59,671 nt of DNA from the NCBI RefSeq assembly GCF_000513135.1, contig NZ_BAUV01000028.1:1-59671 (forward strand), read 5' to 3'. The position numbers and the translations under genes are program-made. Within the stretch, counting starts at the first letter, position 1, and every line of letters starts with the position of its first letter. Shown piece by piece: positions 1 to 9,659 of this stretch. This DNA is from Halalkalibacter akibai JCM 9157 (lineage in GTDB: Bacteria; Bacillota; Bacilli; Bacillales; Bacillaceae_D). Below the pieces are notes generated by a model. It did not search any database, was not told where the DNA came from, and was given only the letters and a program-made list of their open reading frames with translations.

Positions 1-7
1 ATCGTTT

Positions 8-171
8 TGATACAAGGTGCATAACTACTCGTTATGCTTAAAAGGGAAGAACGGTGCAAATCCGTCACGGTCCCGCCACTGTAATGGGGAATTTCATTGT
101 ATAAAGTCACTGAGAATTCGGGAAGACACAATGAGATGATGAACCTAAGTCAGGAGACCTGCCTTGTTTCG
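8..171 (+). promoter_or_regulatory. Adenosylcobalamin (B12) riboswitch aptamer
   Basis: The leader carries the conserved cobalamin aptamer blocks in order: GGTGCAAATCC, the CCCGCCACTGTAA block at about 73-85, and the B12 box AAGTCAGGAGACCTGCC near 147-163. ACAAGG (12-17) can pair with CCTTGT (162-167) to close the aptamer as P1. It sits just upstream of a terminator and the cobalamin biosynthesis operon, so it should shut the operon down when the coenzyme is abundant. The promoter lies before the window. Confidence 0.95.
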
Positions 172-241
172 TCTTCAATACCTACGGGTCATAGGTAGAG
201 AAGTGTAATAGATGAGCTTACTATTCGTATGCCGTTTAATG

Positions 242-269
242 CACCTCTATCTTTGATAGAGGTGTTTTT
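242..269 (+). terminator. Intrinsic terminator of the riboswitch expression platform
   Basis: CACCTCTATC (242-251) pairs perfectly with GATAGAGGTG (255-264) and is followed by five T. A competing pairing is visible: GGTAGAG (194-200) can pair with CTCTATC (245-251) as an antiterminator. The same GGTAGAG segment overlaps a short hairpin TACCTA/TAGGTA (179-184/192-197) that would release the terminator. Termination on ligand binding is inferred. Confidence 0.9.
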
Positions 270-327
270 GTATCTTTCTTTAGTTATAGCATTTTTTGTG
301 AAAATATTAATTTGGAGGTTGATGAAC

Positions 328-711
328 ATGACAACTTGGAATTTAACGGGTACCCAAAAGCATGTATTAATTTGTAATGGTTCTAGCTGTATGCGTAAGG
401 AAGGAGAGGAAATAACGTTAGCAATTAGAGATGAGATTGCAAATCTTGAACTAGATCACCAAATTCATACATCACGTACTCGTTGCAATGGTCGCTGCAA
501 AGATGCTTGTGTCGTCATTGTGTATCCAGAAGGAAAGTGGTATTCAGCAACGTCTACCGAAGTTGGGCGTGCCATTATACAACATCACGTTGATCGAACC
601 ATCCAATTAGAAGAAGCCTTAATATATGACTTCGTAGACGATGAAATCACTGCAGTCAATGAGTCAAGCAGAATTGAAGGAGTTACGAAAAAGCAAAAAA
701 CAAACGTTTAG
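328..711 (+). CDS. cbiW: CbiW, [2Fe-2S] thioredoxin-like ferredoxin of the cobalamin operon
   Basis: A small cytoplasmic ferredoxin-like protein of 127 residues. Cys16 and Cys21 (CNGSSC) and Cys53, Cys57 and Cys61 (CNGRCKDAC) fit a thioredoxin-fold [2Fe-2S] ferredoxin. The gene opens the operon directly behind the riboswitch, exactly where cbiW sits in Bacillus megaterium. Its proposed role there is electron supply during corrin ring contraction, but this is not firmly established. Start: GGAGG at 314-318 is 9 bases before ATG 328. ATG 322 is too close, and the earlier in-frame ATG 229 lies inside the terminator. The stop is 28 bases before cbiH60. Confidence 0.85.
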   Translation: MTTWNLTGTQKHVLICNGSSCMRKEGEEITLAIRDEIANLELDHQIHTSRTRCNGRCKDACVVIVYPEGKWYSATSTEVGRAIIQHHVDRTIQLEEALIYDFVDDEITAVNESSRIEGVTKKQKTNV

Positions 712-739
712 ATTTCTAACCTGTAAGGAGGCGAGTAAG

Positions 740-2380
740 ATGCTTGGGAAAATACTTGTCATAGGCTTTGGTCCCGGAAGTTTTGAACATATGACGAACA
801 GGGCACAAACGGCCATACAAGAAAGTGAATGCATCATTGGGTATAAAACATACGTTGACTTAATTCAAGGTTTATTAACGAATCAAGAAATTATTAGTAC
901 GGGAATGTCTGAAGAAGTAAGCCGTGCTCAGGCAGCGGTAAAACTAGCAGAACAAGGAAAAACGGTTGCTGTGATTTCAAGCGGAGACGCCGGAGTATAC
1001 GGAATGGCAGGACTAGTTTACGAGGTTTTAATTGAAAAAGGATGGACAGAGAACACAGGAGTAAGCGTTGAAGTAATTCCAGGTGTTTCTGCTAGCAACT
1101 CCTGCGCTTCTTTACTCGGAGCACCGATCATGCATGATGCGTGTACGATTAGTTTAAGCGACCATCTAACACCTTGGGCTCTTATTGAAAAACGAATTGA
1201 TGCAGCTGCACAAGCTGATTTTGTAATTAGTTTGTATAACCCAAAAAGTGGCCGGAGAACGAGGCAAATTCAAGAGGCTCAGAGAATTTTACTTGAATAT
1301 CGTTCACCGCAAACGCCTGTAGGCTTGGTGAAAAGTGCTTACCGAGATCGTCAGCATATTGTGATAACCGATCTTGAAAATATGCTGAATCATGATATTG
1401 GCATGCTGACAACCGTTGTGATCGGAAATTCATCTACATTTCTTTATGATAACAAAATGATTACGCCGCGAGGCTATCAAAGAAAATACACATTACATAC
1501 TGAAAAACAACGATTAAGGCCACATGAGCGGTTACGTCATGAGAATGAGCCTTGGGCGTTACATCAAGGGAAAAACGATTTGCATTTGCAGAAAGCAGAA
1601 ACCGCTGCAACAACAATAAATCCAATTAAAACTGGCTCACTTGAACTAGCTTTAGAGGCGCTAAGTAAAGTGAAAGAGGGTACTGCTTCTAGTGATAAGA
1701 AAGTAATAAAAACCGTACATCATCCAGTTGTCTCGGTGTTTGAATTAGCAGTAAGTCCAGGAATTGTTAATAAGCAGTTTACAGCTAAACAAATGCTTAC
1801 TTTGGCCGAGGTGGTCGGAAATGATGGGAAAATGGAATATACGCCTCATCACCAAATACATTTGCGAATTCCAACGGCAAATCCGGATGATATTACTGAA
1901 AAATTAGAAGAGGCAGGCTTTATTCTGGAACCTTTAGGAGATGTCTTTCAATTAAAAGCGTGTGATTTTTGTGAAGGGGAGAAGAAAGATTCAATCCCGC
2001 ATGCAGAAGAGTTGCATCAAAAATTAAGTGGCCTTCCACTCCCGAAAGAATTAAAGGTTGGATTTAACGGGTGTGGCATGGCTTGTTACGGAGCCGTTAA
2101 TGATGATATCGGAATTATTTTCCGAAAAGGGAAATTTGATTTATTTTTAGGGGCCAAAACTGTTGGTCGAACAGCTCATGCGGGTCAGCCTGTGGCAGAA
2201 GGAATTGAACCTGACAACATTGTCGATGTTGTTGAAACCATCATCCAGGAGTACAAAGAAAAAGGTCATCCAAACGAACGCTTCTTTAAGTATTTTAAAC
2301 GTGTAGGAAACATTCAAGGCTATACATACCAAGATATGACACCAAAAATTGAGATTGAACCAGCTCCTTGTGGAGACTAA
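740..2380 (+). CDS. cbiH60: CbiH60, cobalt-factor III C17-methyltransferase with C-terminal Fe-S domain
   Basis: Catalyses S-adenosylmethionine-dependent C17 methylation and ring contraction, giving cobalt-precorrin-4. The N-terminal ~240 residues are a tetrapyrrole methylase, with the glycine-rich GFGPG start (residues 8-12), an SSGDAGVYG loop and VIPGVSA. The C-terminal half resembles the ferredoxin-like and [4Fe-4S] domains of sulfite/nitrite reductases, with the cysteine pairs CDFC and CGMAC. At 546 residues it matches the ~60 kDa CbiH60 form of Bacillus rather than the short enteric CbiH. The start at 740 is set by AAGGAGG ten bases upstream; an in-frame ATG at 641 would overlap cbiW. 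It acts in the cytoplasm on the cobalt-early pathway. Confidence 0.93.
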   Translation: MLGKILVIGFGPGSFEHMTNRAQTAIQESECIIGYKTYVDLIQGLLTNQEIISTGMSEEVSRAQAAVKLAEQGKTVAVISSGDAGVYGMAGLVYEVLIEKGWTENTGVSVEVIPGVSASNSCASLLGAPIMHDACTISLSDHLTPWALIEKRIDAAAQADFVISLYNPKSGRRTRQIQEAQRILLEYRSPQTPVGLVKSAYRDRQHIVITDLENMLNHDIGMLTTVVIGNSSTFLYDNKMITPRGYQRKYTLHTEKQRLRPHERLRHENEPWALHQGKNDLHLQKAETAATTINPIKTGSLELALEALSKVKEGTASSDKKVIKTVHHPVVSVFELAVSPGIVNKQFTAKQMLTLAEVVGNDGKMEYTPHHQIHLRIPTANPDDITEKLEEAGFILEPLGDVFQLKACDFCEGEKKDSIPHAEELHQKLSGLPLPKELKVGFNGCGMACYGAVNDDIGIIFRKGKFDLFLGAKTVGRTAHAGQPVAEGIEPDNIVDVVETIIQEYKEKGHPNERFFKYFKRVGNIQGYTYQDMTPKIEIEPAPCGD

Positions 2381-2401
2381 AAAAAGATAGGGGTTATGAA
2401 C

Positions 2402-3292
2402 ATGAAAGCTATTTTACTCGTTGGACACGGTAGTAGAGATCCTGAAGGAAATGAACAGGTCAGACAAATGATCGAAGAATTAACGAGTCAACTAGATTCA
2501 ACCCTACTAGTTGAGACATGTTTTTTAGAGTTTGAAAAGCCGACAATTGAACAAGGAATTCAAGCTTGTGTCGAAAAGGGAGCAGCAAGTGTTTACGTGA
2601 TTCCCCTTATGTTACTCGCGGCGGGACATTCAAAAATCCATATCCCAGCAGCGATTGATGAAGCGAAAAAGCAATATCCTCTTGTCAAATTTACGTACGG
2701 CAGACCATTTGGCATTCACGAGGAAGCGATTGAAATTTGTAAAAGTCGTTTAGAGGAAGTGGGAGAAAATCTAGCTGAACCAAAAGAGGATACAGCTGTT
2801 CTTTTATTAGGTCGGGGTGGTAGTGACCCGGATGCAAACAGTGATCTTTATAAGATAAATCGCCTCCTCTGGGAAAAAACCAATTACAAATTAGTTGAAC
2901 CTGCTTTTATGGGAGTAACTGATCCTCTAATAAAAGAAGGAGTAGAGCGCTGTATCAAGCTAGGAGCCAAGAAAATAGTTGTTTTGCCATACTTTTTATT
3001 TACTGGAATTTTAATTAAGCGATTAGAAGGCTTGATAAGTGACTTTGAACTAGAATACCTAGGTGTGGAATTTAAGCTAGCTGGTTACTTCGGGTTCCAC
3101 AAGCGCTTAAAAACCATTATTAAAGACAGAATTGAAGAAGCGCTTCAAGGCGATGTCAAAATGAATTGTGATACATGTCAATATCGTATTGCTGCAATGG
3201 AACATATTGACCACCACCATCATCATGATCATGACCACGATCACGGTCATCACCATCATCACGAGCACGAGCATGAGGCTCAGAAGCTATGA
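2402..3292 (+). CDS. cbiX: CbiX, sirohydrochlorin cobaltochelatase (long form) with His-rich tail
   Basis: Inserts Co2+ into sirohydrochlorin, the committed step of anaerobic B12 synthesis. Two chelatase repeats are visible: the first begins LLVGHGSRDPEGN, the second begins near LLLGRGGSDPDANSD. The C-terminus has MNCDTC (an MxCxxC Fe-S motif) followed by about 25 residues dominated by His, Asp and Glu. Both are hallmarks of the B. megaterium long CbiX, and the His tail probably buffers or delivers metal. Start 2402 has AGGGG about 8 bases upstream; ATG 2396 is in frame but too close to it. The stop overlaps the cbiJ start (ATGA), indicating translational coupling. Confidence 0.95.
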   Translation: MKAILLVGHGSRDPEGNEQVRQMIEELTSQLDSTLLVETCFLEFEKPTIEQGIQACVEKGAASVYVIPLMLLAAGHSKIHIPAAIDEAKKQYPLVKFTYGRPFGIHEEAIEICKSRLEEVGENLAEPKEDTAVLLLGRGGSDPDANSDLYKINRLLWEKTNYKLVEPAFMGVTDPLIKEGVERCIKLGAKKIVVLPYFLFTGILIKRLEGLISDFELEYLGVEFKLAGYFGFHKRLKTIIKDRIEEALQGDVKMNCDTCQYRIAAMEHIDHHHHHDHDHDHGHHHHHEHEHEAQKL

Positions 3293-4080
3293 TTCTTTTT
3301 TTAGCTGGAACAAGTGATGCTAGACAATTAGCGAGTATGCTGTCCGATGCCGGACAAAAGCTTTTGACAACGGTTGTTACAGACAATGCTGCGATTGAAT
3401 TGCGTAAGGCAGGACTTGATGTCTTAGTAGGGCGGTTAACGAGTGAAGATTTTAAACAATTGATACAAGAGCAAGGCTTTCGAGCTGTAGTAGATGCGAG
3501 TCATCCTTTTGCTGAAGAAGCTAGTTTAAATGCTTTAACTGCAGCAAAAGAAGCAGGTGTGCCTTATATACGTTATGAGCGTGAATCACAAACTCATGAA
3601 CAAATAGGCGTAACGATGGTTGAATCATACAAAGAAGCTGCTGAACGAGCTTTTGAGAAAAAAGGTGTGATTTTGCTTACTACTGGAAGCAAAACACTTC
3701 AAGTTTTTACAGAGAAACTTCTCAATCAACCTGATATAAGAGTGATTGCTCGTATGCTACCTAGAAAGGATAACATGGAAAAATGTGAACAATTAGGATT
3801 TCCACAAAAAGACATAATTGCGATCCAAGGTCCTTTTACAAAAGAGTTCAACCACGCTCTTTATCGTCAGTACGGAGTGACAACGATGATTACAAAGGAA
3901 AGCGGCAAAGTTGGATCCGTAGATGAAAAGATAGAGGCAGCGAGAGAACTTGGAATAGAGACGATTATCATTAAGAGACCTAAAATTCAATATGAGAATC
4001 AGTTTTCTAGTTTCACTGATATTTTAAAATGCGTTAACGAGTTATTACAAAAAGAAACGAATACGACTGGAGGTTATTAA
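3289..4080 (+). CDS. cbiJ: CbiJ, cobalt-precorrin-6A reductase
   Basis: Reduces the macrocycle of cobalt-precorrin-6A using a pyridine nucleotide. The 263-residue protein starts ILFLAGTSDARQLA, the typical nucleotide-binding opening of the CobK/CbiJ family. It carries DASHPFAEEASLNA around residues 70-84 and a late ITKESGK segment, both conserved in the family. It begins within the cbiX stop codon and ends two bases before the cbiC start, after GGAGG that serves cbiC. Its position between cbiX and cbiC matches the B. megaterium operon. Confidence 0.92.
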   Translation: MILFLAGTSDARQLASMLSDAGQKLLTTVVTDNAAIELRKAGLDVLVGRLTSEDFKQLIQEQGFRAVVDASHPFAEEASLNALTAAKEAGVPYIRYERESQTHEQIGVTMVESYKEAAERAFEKKGVILLTTGSKTLQVFTEKLLNQPDIRVIARMLPRKDNMEKCEQLGFPQKDIIAIQGPFTKEFNHALYRQYGVTTMITKESGKVGSVDEKIEAARELGIETIIIKRPKIQYENQFSSFTDILKCVNELLQKETNTTGGY

Positions 4081-4082
4081 AT

Positions 4083-4730
4083 ATGGATTTTTTAACAGAT
4101 TTTAAACCTTTAACGGTACAACCACAAGAAATTGAGGGAATGAGTTTCCAAATGATTGATGAGGAGTTTGGAGAGCATTCTTTTACGGAGGAACAATATA
4201 AAGTCGTGCAGCGAGTCGTCCATGCATCGGCAGATTTTGAACTAGGTCATAGCATGTTAATTCATGAAAAAGCGATTCAAGCAGGAATTGAAGCGATACG
4301 AAATGGTGAACAAGTGTATGCGGACGTACAAATGATTGTAAGTGGCGTGAGTAAAGGAAGAATCGAAAAGCATGGTGGAAGTGTAAATGTGTATATTTCC
4401 GACCCTGATGTGATGGAAGAAGCGAAACGATTAAACACCACTCGAGCGATTATATCTGTTAGAAAAGCGATTCAACAGTTTGAAGGCGGTATTTTTGCGA
4501 TTGGGAATGCGCCAACCGCTTTGCTTGAGTTAATTCGTTTAATTAAAGAAGGCTATGCTAAGCCGAGTTTAGTAATTGGTTTGCCGGTGGGCTTTGTATC
4601 GGCACCTGAATCAAAAGAAGAATTAGCAAAGCTCGACATACCGTTTATTACAAATGTCGGCAGAAAAGGCGGTAGTACGGTTACGGTTGCGGCTTTAAAT
4701 GCAATCTCCCTTTTAGCTGAAAAGGCGTAA
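4083..4730 (+). CDS. cbiC: CbiC, cobalt-precorrin-8 methylmutase
   Basis: Moves the methyl group from C11 to C12, converting cobalt-precorrin-8 to cobyrinic acid. The 215-residue protein has the family segment RVVHASADFELG, which includes the proposed catalytic His at about residue 43. It also has IFAIGNAPTAL and a C-terminal GLPVGFVSAPESKE loop. GGAGG lies 9-13 bases before the start. The product is the substrate for CbiA, encoded later in the operon. Length and motifs are normal. Confidence 0.94.
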   Translation: MDFLTDFKPLTVQPQEIEGMSFQMIDEEFGEHSFTEEQYKVVQRVVHASADFELGHSMLIHEKAIQAGIEAIRNGEQVYADVQMIVSGVSKGRIEKHGGSVNVYISDPDVMEEAKRLNTTRAIISVRKAIQQFEGGIFAIGNAPTALLELIRLIKEGYAKPSLVIGLPVGFVSAPESKEELAKLDIPFITNVGRKGGSTVTVAALNAISLLAEKA

Positions 4731-4732
4731 AA

Positions 4733-5848
4733 ATGGAAGCGAAAGCTAAGAAGAAGGATAAAAAAGAGATGCGCTCGGGCTATACGACGGGCGCTTGTGC
4801 AACAGCTACAACGAAAGCAGCACTAACTGCTCTTATTACACAAGAAAAGCAATTGCAGGCAACGATCTATTTACCTGTTGGAAGGTTCGCAACCTTTGAA
4901 ATGGAAAACTGTGATTTCGGTCCTGATTATGCTGAAGTTGGGACGATCAAAGATGCGGGAGATGATCCTGATGCCACACATGGTGCGTTAATTATAGCGA
5001 AAGTAAGCTGGTCTTCTGAACCTGGAATCCACTTAGATGGTGGGATTGGTGTTGGTCGAGTGACAAAGGAAGGTCTTCCTGTACCAGTTGGACAAGCGGC
5101 CATAAATCCAATTCCGAGGAAAATGATCTGTGAAACAGCAGAAGAAGTTCTTCTTTCTTTTGGAATTGAGAGAGGAATTTCGATTGTCATTTCGGTTCCT
5201 GAAGGCGAAAAAATGGCTGAGAAAACGTTAAATAAGCGTCTTGGCATTATTGGTGGCATTTCGATATTAGGTACTAGAGGAACGGTGATTCCCTTTTCAA
5301 GTTCCGCTTATATGGCAAGCATTGTTCAAGCGATTAGTGTTGCACGGGCAAGTGGCTGTCGCCATGTTGTCATATCGACTGGTGGGCGTAGTGAGAAATA
5401 TGGCATTCAGCAATATCCAGAACTTCCTGAAGAAGCATTTATTGAGATGGGAGATTTTGTTGGTTTTACCTTGAAGCAATGCAAGAAGCAAGGTATCGAG
5501 AAAGTATCACTTGTTGGCATGATGGGGAAATTTTCAAAAGTGGCACAAGGTGTAATGATGGTCCATTCTAAAAGTGCACCTGTTGACTTTAACTTCTTAG
5601 AGAACGTTGCACGTGATGCGGGTGTAACAGATCAGACGTTACTTGAAGCGGTAAGTGGGGCTAATACGGCTTCACAAGTTGGTGATTTAATGTTGGAACA
5701 TGGGTATGAAACATTTTTCTCCATTCTTTGCGACTATTGTTGTGCAGCAGGATTAAAGGAAGTGGGCGGAGGAATTTCAATTGAAACAACTTTGTACTCG
5801 ATGAAGGGTGTGTTTCTTGGAAAGGCAGGAAAAGATGGCAGAACATAA
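4733..5848 (+). CDS. cbiD: CbiD, cobalt-precorrin-5B C1-methyltransferase
   Basis: Methylates C1 of the contracted macrocycle in the oxygen-independent pathway; CbiD is unrelated to the canonical tetrapyrrole methylases. The 371-residue protein begins with the signature [12 protein letters not shown] (residues 15-26). It has a glycine-rich central IGIVTKxGL-like segment, seen here as [19 protein letters not shown], and a later STGGRSEKY motif. Its ribosome binding site is weak (AAAGGCG), and the start lies two bases after the cbiC stop, so translation probably depends on coupling. It overlaps cbiET by 14 bases. Confidence 0.94.
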   Translation: MEAKAKKKDKKEMRSGYTTGACATATTKAALTALITQEKQLQATIYLPVGRFATFEMENCDFGPDYAEVGTIKDAGDDPDATHGALIIAKVSWSSEPGIHLDGGIGVGRVTKEGLPVPVGQAAINPIPRKMICETAEEVLLSFGIERGISIVISVPEGEKMAEKTLNKRLGIIGGISILGTRGTVIPFSSSAYMASIVQAISVARASGCRHVVISTGGRSEKYGIQQYPELPEEAFIEMGDFVGFTLKQCKKQGIEKVSLVGMMGKFSKVAQGVMMVHSKSAPVDFNFLENVARDAGVTDQTLLEAVSGANTASQVGDLMLEHGYETFFSILCDYCCAAGLKEVGGGISIETTLYSMKGVFLGKAGKDGRT

Positions 5849-7052
5849 AATGAAAGTCATTGGAATAGGTGATGACGGGAAACGAAGCCTATTACCAATC
5901 TATGAAAAGTGGATTTATGAGAGTGAGATTTTAGTAGGGGGAGAAAGACAGCTGGCTTTCTTTCCTGATTATTCAGGAGAAAAAAGAGTTATCAAGGGTG
6001 GTTTAACGAATCTCGTAAATGATTTAAGTCAGGAAACGAAAAAAATAGTCATCTTGGCATCTGGAGACCCTTTGTTTTACGGAATTGGCAGCTTTCTAGC
6101 TAAAAAATTCAGGGTTGAAATATATCCTTATTTAAGCTCGATCCAACTAGCTTTTGCCCGGATGAATGAACGGTGGCAGGACGCTTATATAACGAGTGTT
6201 CATGGCAGAAGCATCAAAGGACTAATCCAAAGAATAAACGGACGGGAAAAAATAGCGTTACTAACAGATGAAGAGAACAGTCCGGTAAAAATAGCTCGCT
6301 ATTTACGTTCGTTTGGAATTAATGAATATCGAATGTTCGTTGCTGAAAATCTTGGTGGAGAAAATGAGCGTTATGGTTTCTATGATTTTGAAAAAATCGA
6401 AGCAATGGAGTTCTCTTCACTAAATGTTGTCATTCTTCAAAAAGTGAAAGAAGTGAAAACTTGGGGGATGGGTATAGAGGATGAAGAATTTCATCAAAGA
6501 AAGCCAGAAAAAGGGTTACTGACGAAAAAGGAAATTCGGACCCTTAGTTTAATGGCTTTGAATTTAAAAGAAAACAGTACGGTTTGGGATATTGGAACGT
6601 GTACGGGTTCAGTTGCGATAGAGGCTAGTCTAATTGCAAAAGAAGGCAGTGTGTTTGCAATTGAAAAAAATGAACATGACCTTGAAAACTGTATGTTAAA
6701 TCAGGTTAAATTTCGAACCGATTTCACGGCCATTCAAGGAAAGGCGCCAGAAAAGCTAGACACGTTTCCAGATCCCGATGCTATTTTCATTGGGGGAACA
6801 GCCGGAAGAATGGAAGATATTTTAACGACTTGCTGCACCCGGTTGAAAAAAGGCGGAAGAATTGTCTTAAATGCTGTTACAATCGAAAATTTAATGCAAG
6901 CCGTTGAGGCTTTTAAACAAAATGGGTTTGAACCAACGATTACACTTGCGCAAATTTCAAGAAGCAAACCGATCTTAAATTTAACAAGATTCGATGCGTT
7001 GAATCCAATTTATATCATTACCGCTAAACATAGGGAAGGGGCTTCAAAATGA
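5835..7052 (+). CDS. cbiET: CbiET, fused C5/C15 methyltransferase and C12 decarboxylase
   Basis: One polypeptide of 405 residues combining CbiE and CbiT. The N-terminal ~200 residues are the C5-methylase, starting KVIGIGDDG and carrying [13 protein letters not shown]. The C-terminal half is a Rossmann methyltransferase with [14 protein letters not shown] as the SAM motif, followed by FAIEKN. It performs the last methylations and decarboxylation before CbiC. The fusion is the usual form in Bacillus. ATG 5835 is preferred because AGGA lies just upstream; ATG 5808 and ATG 5850 are in frame alternatives with poorer spacing. It overlaps cbiL by ATGA. Confidence 0.92.
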   Translation: MAEHKMKVIGIGDDGKRSLLPIYEKWIYESEILVGGERQLAFFPDYSGEKRVIKGGLTNLVNDLSQETKKIVILASGDPLFYGIGSFLAKKFRVEIYPYLSSIQLAFARMNERWQDAYITSVHGRSIKGLIQRINGREKIALLTDEENSPVKIARYLRSFGINEYRMFVAENLGGENERYGFYDFEKIEAMEFSSLNVVILQKVKEVKTWGMGIEDEEFHQRKPEKGLLTKKEIRTLSLMALNLKENSTVWDIGTCTGSVAIEASLIAKEGSVFAIEKNEHDLENCMLNQVKFRTDFTAIQGKAPEKLDTFPDPDAIFIGGTAGRMEDILTTCCTRLKKGGRIVLNAVTIENLMQAVEAFKQNGFEPTITLAQISRSKPILNLTRFDALNPIYIITAKHREGASK

Positions 7053-7750
7053 TAGGAACACTGTATGGATTAGGAGTTGGTCCGGGAGATCCAGAACTTC
7101 TGACGATTAAAGCTTTTAGGAAATTGAAGGAAGCAGATGTAATTGCCTACCCTAAAAAGAGGAAAGGGAGCAAAAGTTACGCGCACCGTATTATTGATGT
7201 ATACATAACCCCAGGGGAAAAAGAAATGTTAGGTCTTGTGTTCCCAATGACAAAGGATCCAGTTATTTTACAACGGGAATGGTCAAATACAGTAGACCAG
7301 GTTTGGGAGCATCTGAAAATTGGAAAAGATGTTGCGTTTGTAACAGAAGGAGATCCCCTTTTATACAGTACGTTTATCCATATGATGAATTTAGTAAAAG
7401 AACGACATCCAGAGGTGTCGATTCAGACTGTACCAGGGATCTCATCTATTAACGGGGCAGCTTCTAGACTTGGCATTGCGCTTGCTGAAGGGGATGATCA
7501 TGTCGCAATTATTCCAGCAAGAGATGACTATGAAGCGATGAAAAAAGCGATTGTTGAACATGATTGTGTTGTGTTTATAAAAGTGGCAAAAGTGATCGAT
7601 CTTATGCTTAGCGTGTTACGTGAGCTTGATTTATTGGACAAGGCATCTGTTGTTACGAAAGTCACATCTGATGAGGAAGTCATTTGGCAGGTTGATGAAC
7701 TAGAAAGAGCCGAACTAGAATACTTAACATTAATGGTGGTGAGAAAATAA
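7049..7750 (+). CDS. cbiL: CbiL, cobalt-factor II C20-methyltransferase
   Basis: Adds the C20 methyl group to cobalt-factor II, the first corrin-specific methylation after cobalt insertion. The 233-residue protein shows the tetrapyrrole methylase motifs [13 protein letters not shown] near the start, [12 protein letters not shown] in the middle and TVPGISS after it. The start overlaps the cbiET stop, and the stop overlaps the cbiF start by one base, so this block of genes is tightly coupled. Nothing is unusual in length or motif content. Confidence 0.94.
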   Translation: MIGTLYGLGVGPGDPELLTIKAFRKLKEADVIAYPKKRKGSKSYAHRIIDVYITPGEKEMLGLVFPMTKDPVILQREWSNTVDQVWEHLKIGKDVAFVTEGDPLLYSTFIHMMNLVKERHPEVSIQTVPGISSINGAASRLGIALAEGDDHVAIIPARDDYEAMKKAIVEHDCVVFIKVAKVIDLMLSVLRELDLLDKASVVTKVTSDEEVIWQVDELERAELEYLTLMVVRK

Positions 7751-8523
7751 TGGAAATCACAATTATTGGGGCGGGTCCTGGCGATCCAGATTTAATTACG
7801 GTAAAAGGTTTGAAGAAGCTAGAAGAAGCCGATGTGGTTTTGTATGCTGATTCCCTTGTAAGTGCGGAACTGATTGAGCGAGCAAAGCCGGAAGCAGAAG
7901 TGATTAAAACAGCTGGAATGCATCTTGAAGAAATGGTTCAGGTTATGGTTGAGCGTGTGCAAGAAGGTAAAAAGGTCGCTCGTGTTCATACAGGGGACCC
8001 GGCAGTGTATGGCGCGATCATGGAACAAATTTCTCTTTTAAATAAACAGGACGTTCATGTAGAGATTATTCCAGGAGTTAGTTCTGTTTTTGCTTCAGCT
8101 GCCGCATTGGGAGCTGAATTAACGATTCCAGATTTAACTCAAACGGTAATTTTAACGCGAGCTGAAGGGCGCACGCCAGTTCCAGAAACAGAGAAACTAA
8201 GAGATTTAGCAAAACACAATTGCACGGTTGCTTTGTTTTTGAGTGCAACGCTGACGAAGAAAATTGTCAAAGAGTTTCTAGTAGCAGGGTGGAGTAAAGA
8301 TACACCAGTAGGGGTCGTATATAAAGCGACTTGGCCAGATCAAAAAATTGTCCGTTCAACGCTTGAAAAACTAGATGAAGATATGCGCGTGAATGGCATT
8401 AGAAAACAAGCGATGATTTTAGCTGGTTGGGCACTAGATCCAGATATTCATTCTAAGGATTTTAAATCAAAACTGTATGATAAAGAATTCACACATGGCT
8501 TTCGGAAGGGAGTGAAACAATGA
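7750..8523 (+). CDS. cbiF: CbiF, cobalt-precorrin-4 C11-methyltransferase
   Basis: Methylates C11 of cobalt-precorrin-4. The 257-residue sequence begins ITIIGAGPGDPDLITVKG and has VARVHTGDPAVYGA and IIPGVSSVFA, the conserved SAM- and substrate-binding loops of the CobM/CbiF family. It lies between cbiL and cbiG, with one- and four-base overlaps respectively. GGTGGTGAG upstream acts as the ribosome binding site. Confidence 0.94.
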   Translation: MEITIIGAGPGDPDLITVKGLKKLEEADVVLYADSLVSAELIERAKPEAEVIKTAGMHLEEMVQVMVERVQEGKKVARVHTGDPAVYGAIMEQISLLNKQDVHVEIIPGVSSVFASAAALGAELTIPDLTQTVILTRAEGRTPVPETEKLRDLAKHNCTVALFLSATLTKKIVKEFLVAGWSKDTPVGVVYKATWPDQKIVRSTLEKLDEDMRVNGIRKQAMILAGWALDPDIHSKDFKSKLYDKEFTHGFRKGVKQ

Positions 8524-9644
8524 CACTTGTTTTAGAGGAAGGCAAACAAGTTAGTCTAGAACAGACTGGAACATATGCAATCGTGGCCATCACAAAACAC
8601 GGTGTTGAATTAGCTCGTCATCTACATAATCAGTTTTCTCAAACAGACTTGTTTTATATGAGTAAATTTGAAAGAGGAGATGAACAAAGAAGGAATATTT
8701 CCTTATTCGAAGGCAATGTTCGTCTTTTGTTGCCCTCTCTTTTCCGAACATATAAAGGTATTATCATGATTGTTTCTTTAGGAGCAGTTGTCAGGATGAT
8801 TGCTCCTTTGTTAAAAGATAAAAAAACAGATCCAGCCGTTGTCGTGATTGATGATAAAGGGCAACATGTCATAAGCGTATTGTCTGGGCATTTGGGTGGT
8901 GCAAATGAGTTAACAAGGGAAGTCGCTGAATTACTTGGAGCAGCACCAGTTATAACGACGGCGTCGGATGTTCAAAAAACAATTGCAGTCGATTTATTTG
9001 GCAGTCGATTCGGTTGGACGTGGGAATCTGCTGACAAGCTAACTCCTGTGAGTGCCTCTGTTGTGAATGAAGAACAAGTTGCTATTATACAAGAATCAGG
9101 AGAGAGAGACTGGTGGCAATACGACCATCCACTTCCTCATACGATTAAGATGTATTCAACCATTGAGGACGCTCTTGAGGCTAAGCCGAATGCTGCACTT
9201 GTTGTCACTCACCGTAAGTTAAAACAAGAGGAACAACCAATTCTTAACAACGGTGTGCTTTATCGTCCAAAGGTTATTGTACTTGGGATCGGCTGTAATA
9301 GAGGGACATCAGAAGAAGAGATTAATAAAGTGATTCAAACTACACTTGAGGAGTTGCAATTTTCGATAAAGAGCGTAAAGGCTATCTGCTCAATTGATTT
9401 GAAAAAAAATGAAGAAGGGCTGTTATCCATCACCGATAAGAACAATTGGGAGTTTATTTGTTATTCGGCAGAGGAATTAAATCGGACGCTAATTGAGGAT
9501 CCTTCCGAGACCGTCTTTAAATTCACGGGAGCTTATGGAGTTAGTGAACCAGCTGCTAAATTGTACAGTGGGGCAAATACGTTGTCACTTGTAAAGAAAA
9601 AGTCAGGAAACGTAACGATATCGGTTGCTGTAATTCCTTATTAA
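8520..9644 (+). CDS. cbiG: CbiG, cobalt-precorrin-5A hydrolase
   Basis: Opens the delta-lactone ring of cobalt-precorrin-5A and releases the C20-derived two-carbon unit as acetaldehyde, a step specific to the anaerobic route. The 374-residue protein contains the central VLSGHLGGANELT motif (about residues 119-131) and a C-terminal CbiG domain beginning VIVLGIGCNRGTS. It starts inside the cbiF stop codon and is separated from cbiA by 15 bases containing AGGAGGGG. The presence of CbiG and CbiD together fixes this as the cobalt-early pathway. Confidence 0.94.
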   Translation: MTLVLEEGKQVSLEQTGTYAIVAITKHGVELARHLHNQFSQTDLFYMSKFERGDEQRRNISLFEGNVRLLLPSLFRTYKGIIMIVSLGAVVRMIAPLLKDKKTDPAVVVIDDKGQHVISVLSGHLGGANELTREVAELLGAAPVITTASDVQKTIAVDLFGSRFGWTWESADKLTPVSASVVNEEQVAIIQESGERDWWQYDHPLPHTIKMYSTIEDALEAKPNAALVVTHRKLKQEEQPILNNGVLYRPKVIVLGIGCNRGTSEEEINKVIQTTLEELQFSIKSVKAICSIDLKKNEEGLLSITDKNNWEFICYSAEELNRTLIEDPSETVFKFTGAYGVSEPAAKLYSGANTLSLVKKKSGNVTISVAVIPY

Positions 9645-9659
9645 TAGGAGGGGATGTAA

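Noticed and set aside
229-327. Earlier in-frame start for CbiW at 229
   Set aside because: It lies inside the riboswitch terminator, lacks an RBS, and would add a hydrophobic segment unlike CbiW homologues.
4927-5259. Antisense open frames over cbiD and other genes
   Set aside because: They mirror the codon structure of strong coding genes, have no RBS and show no family motifs.
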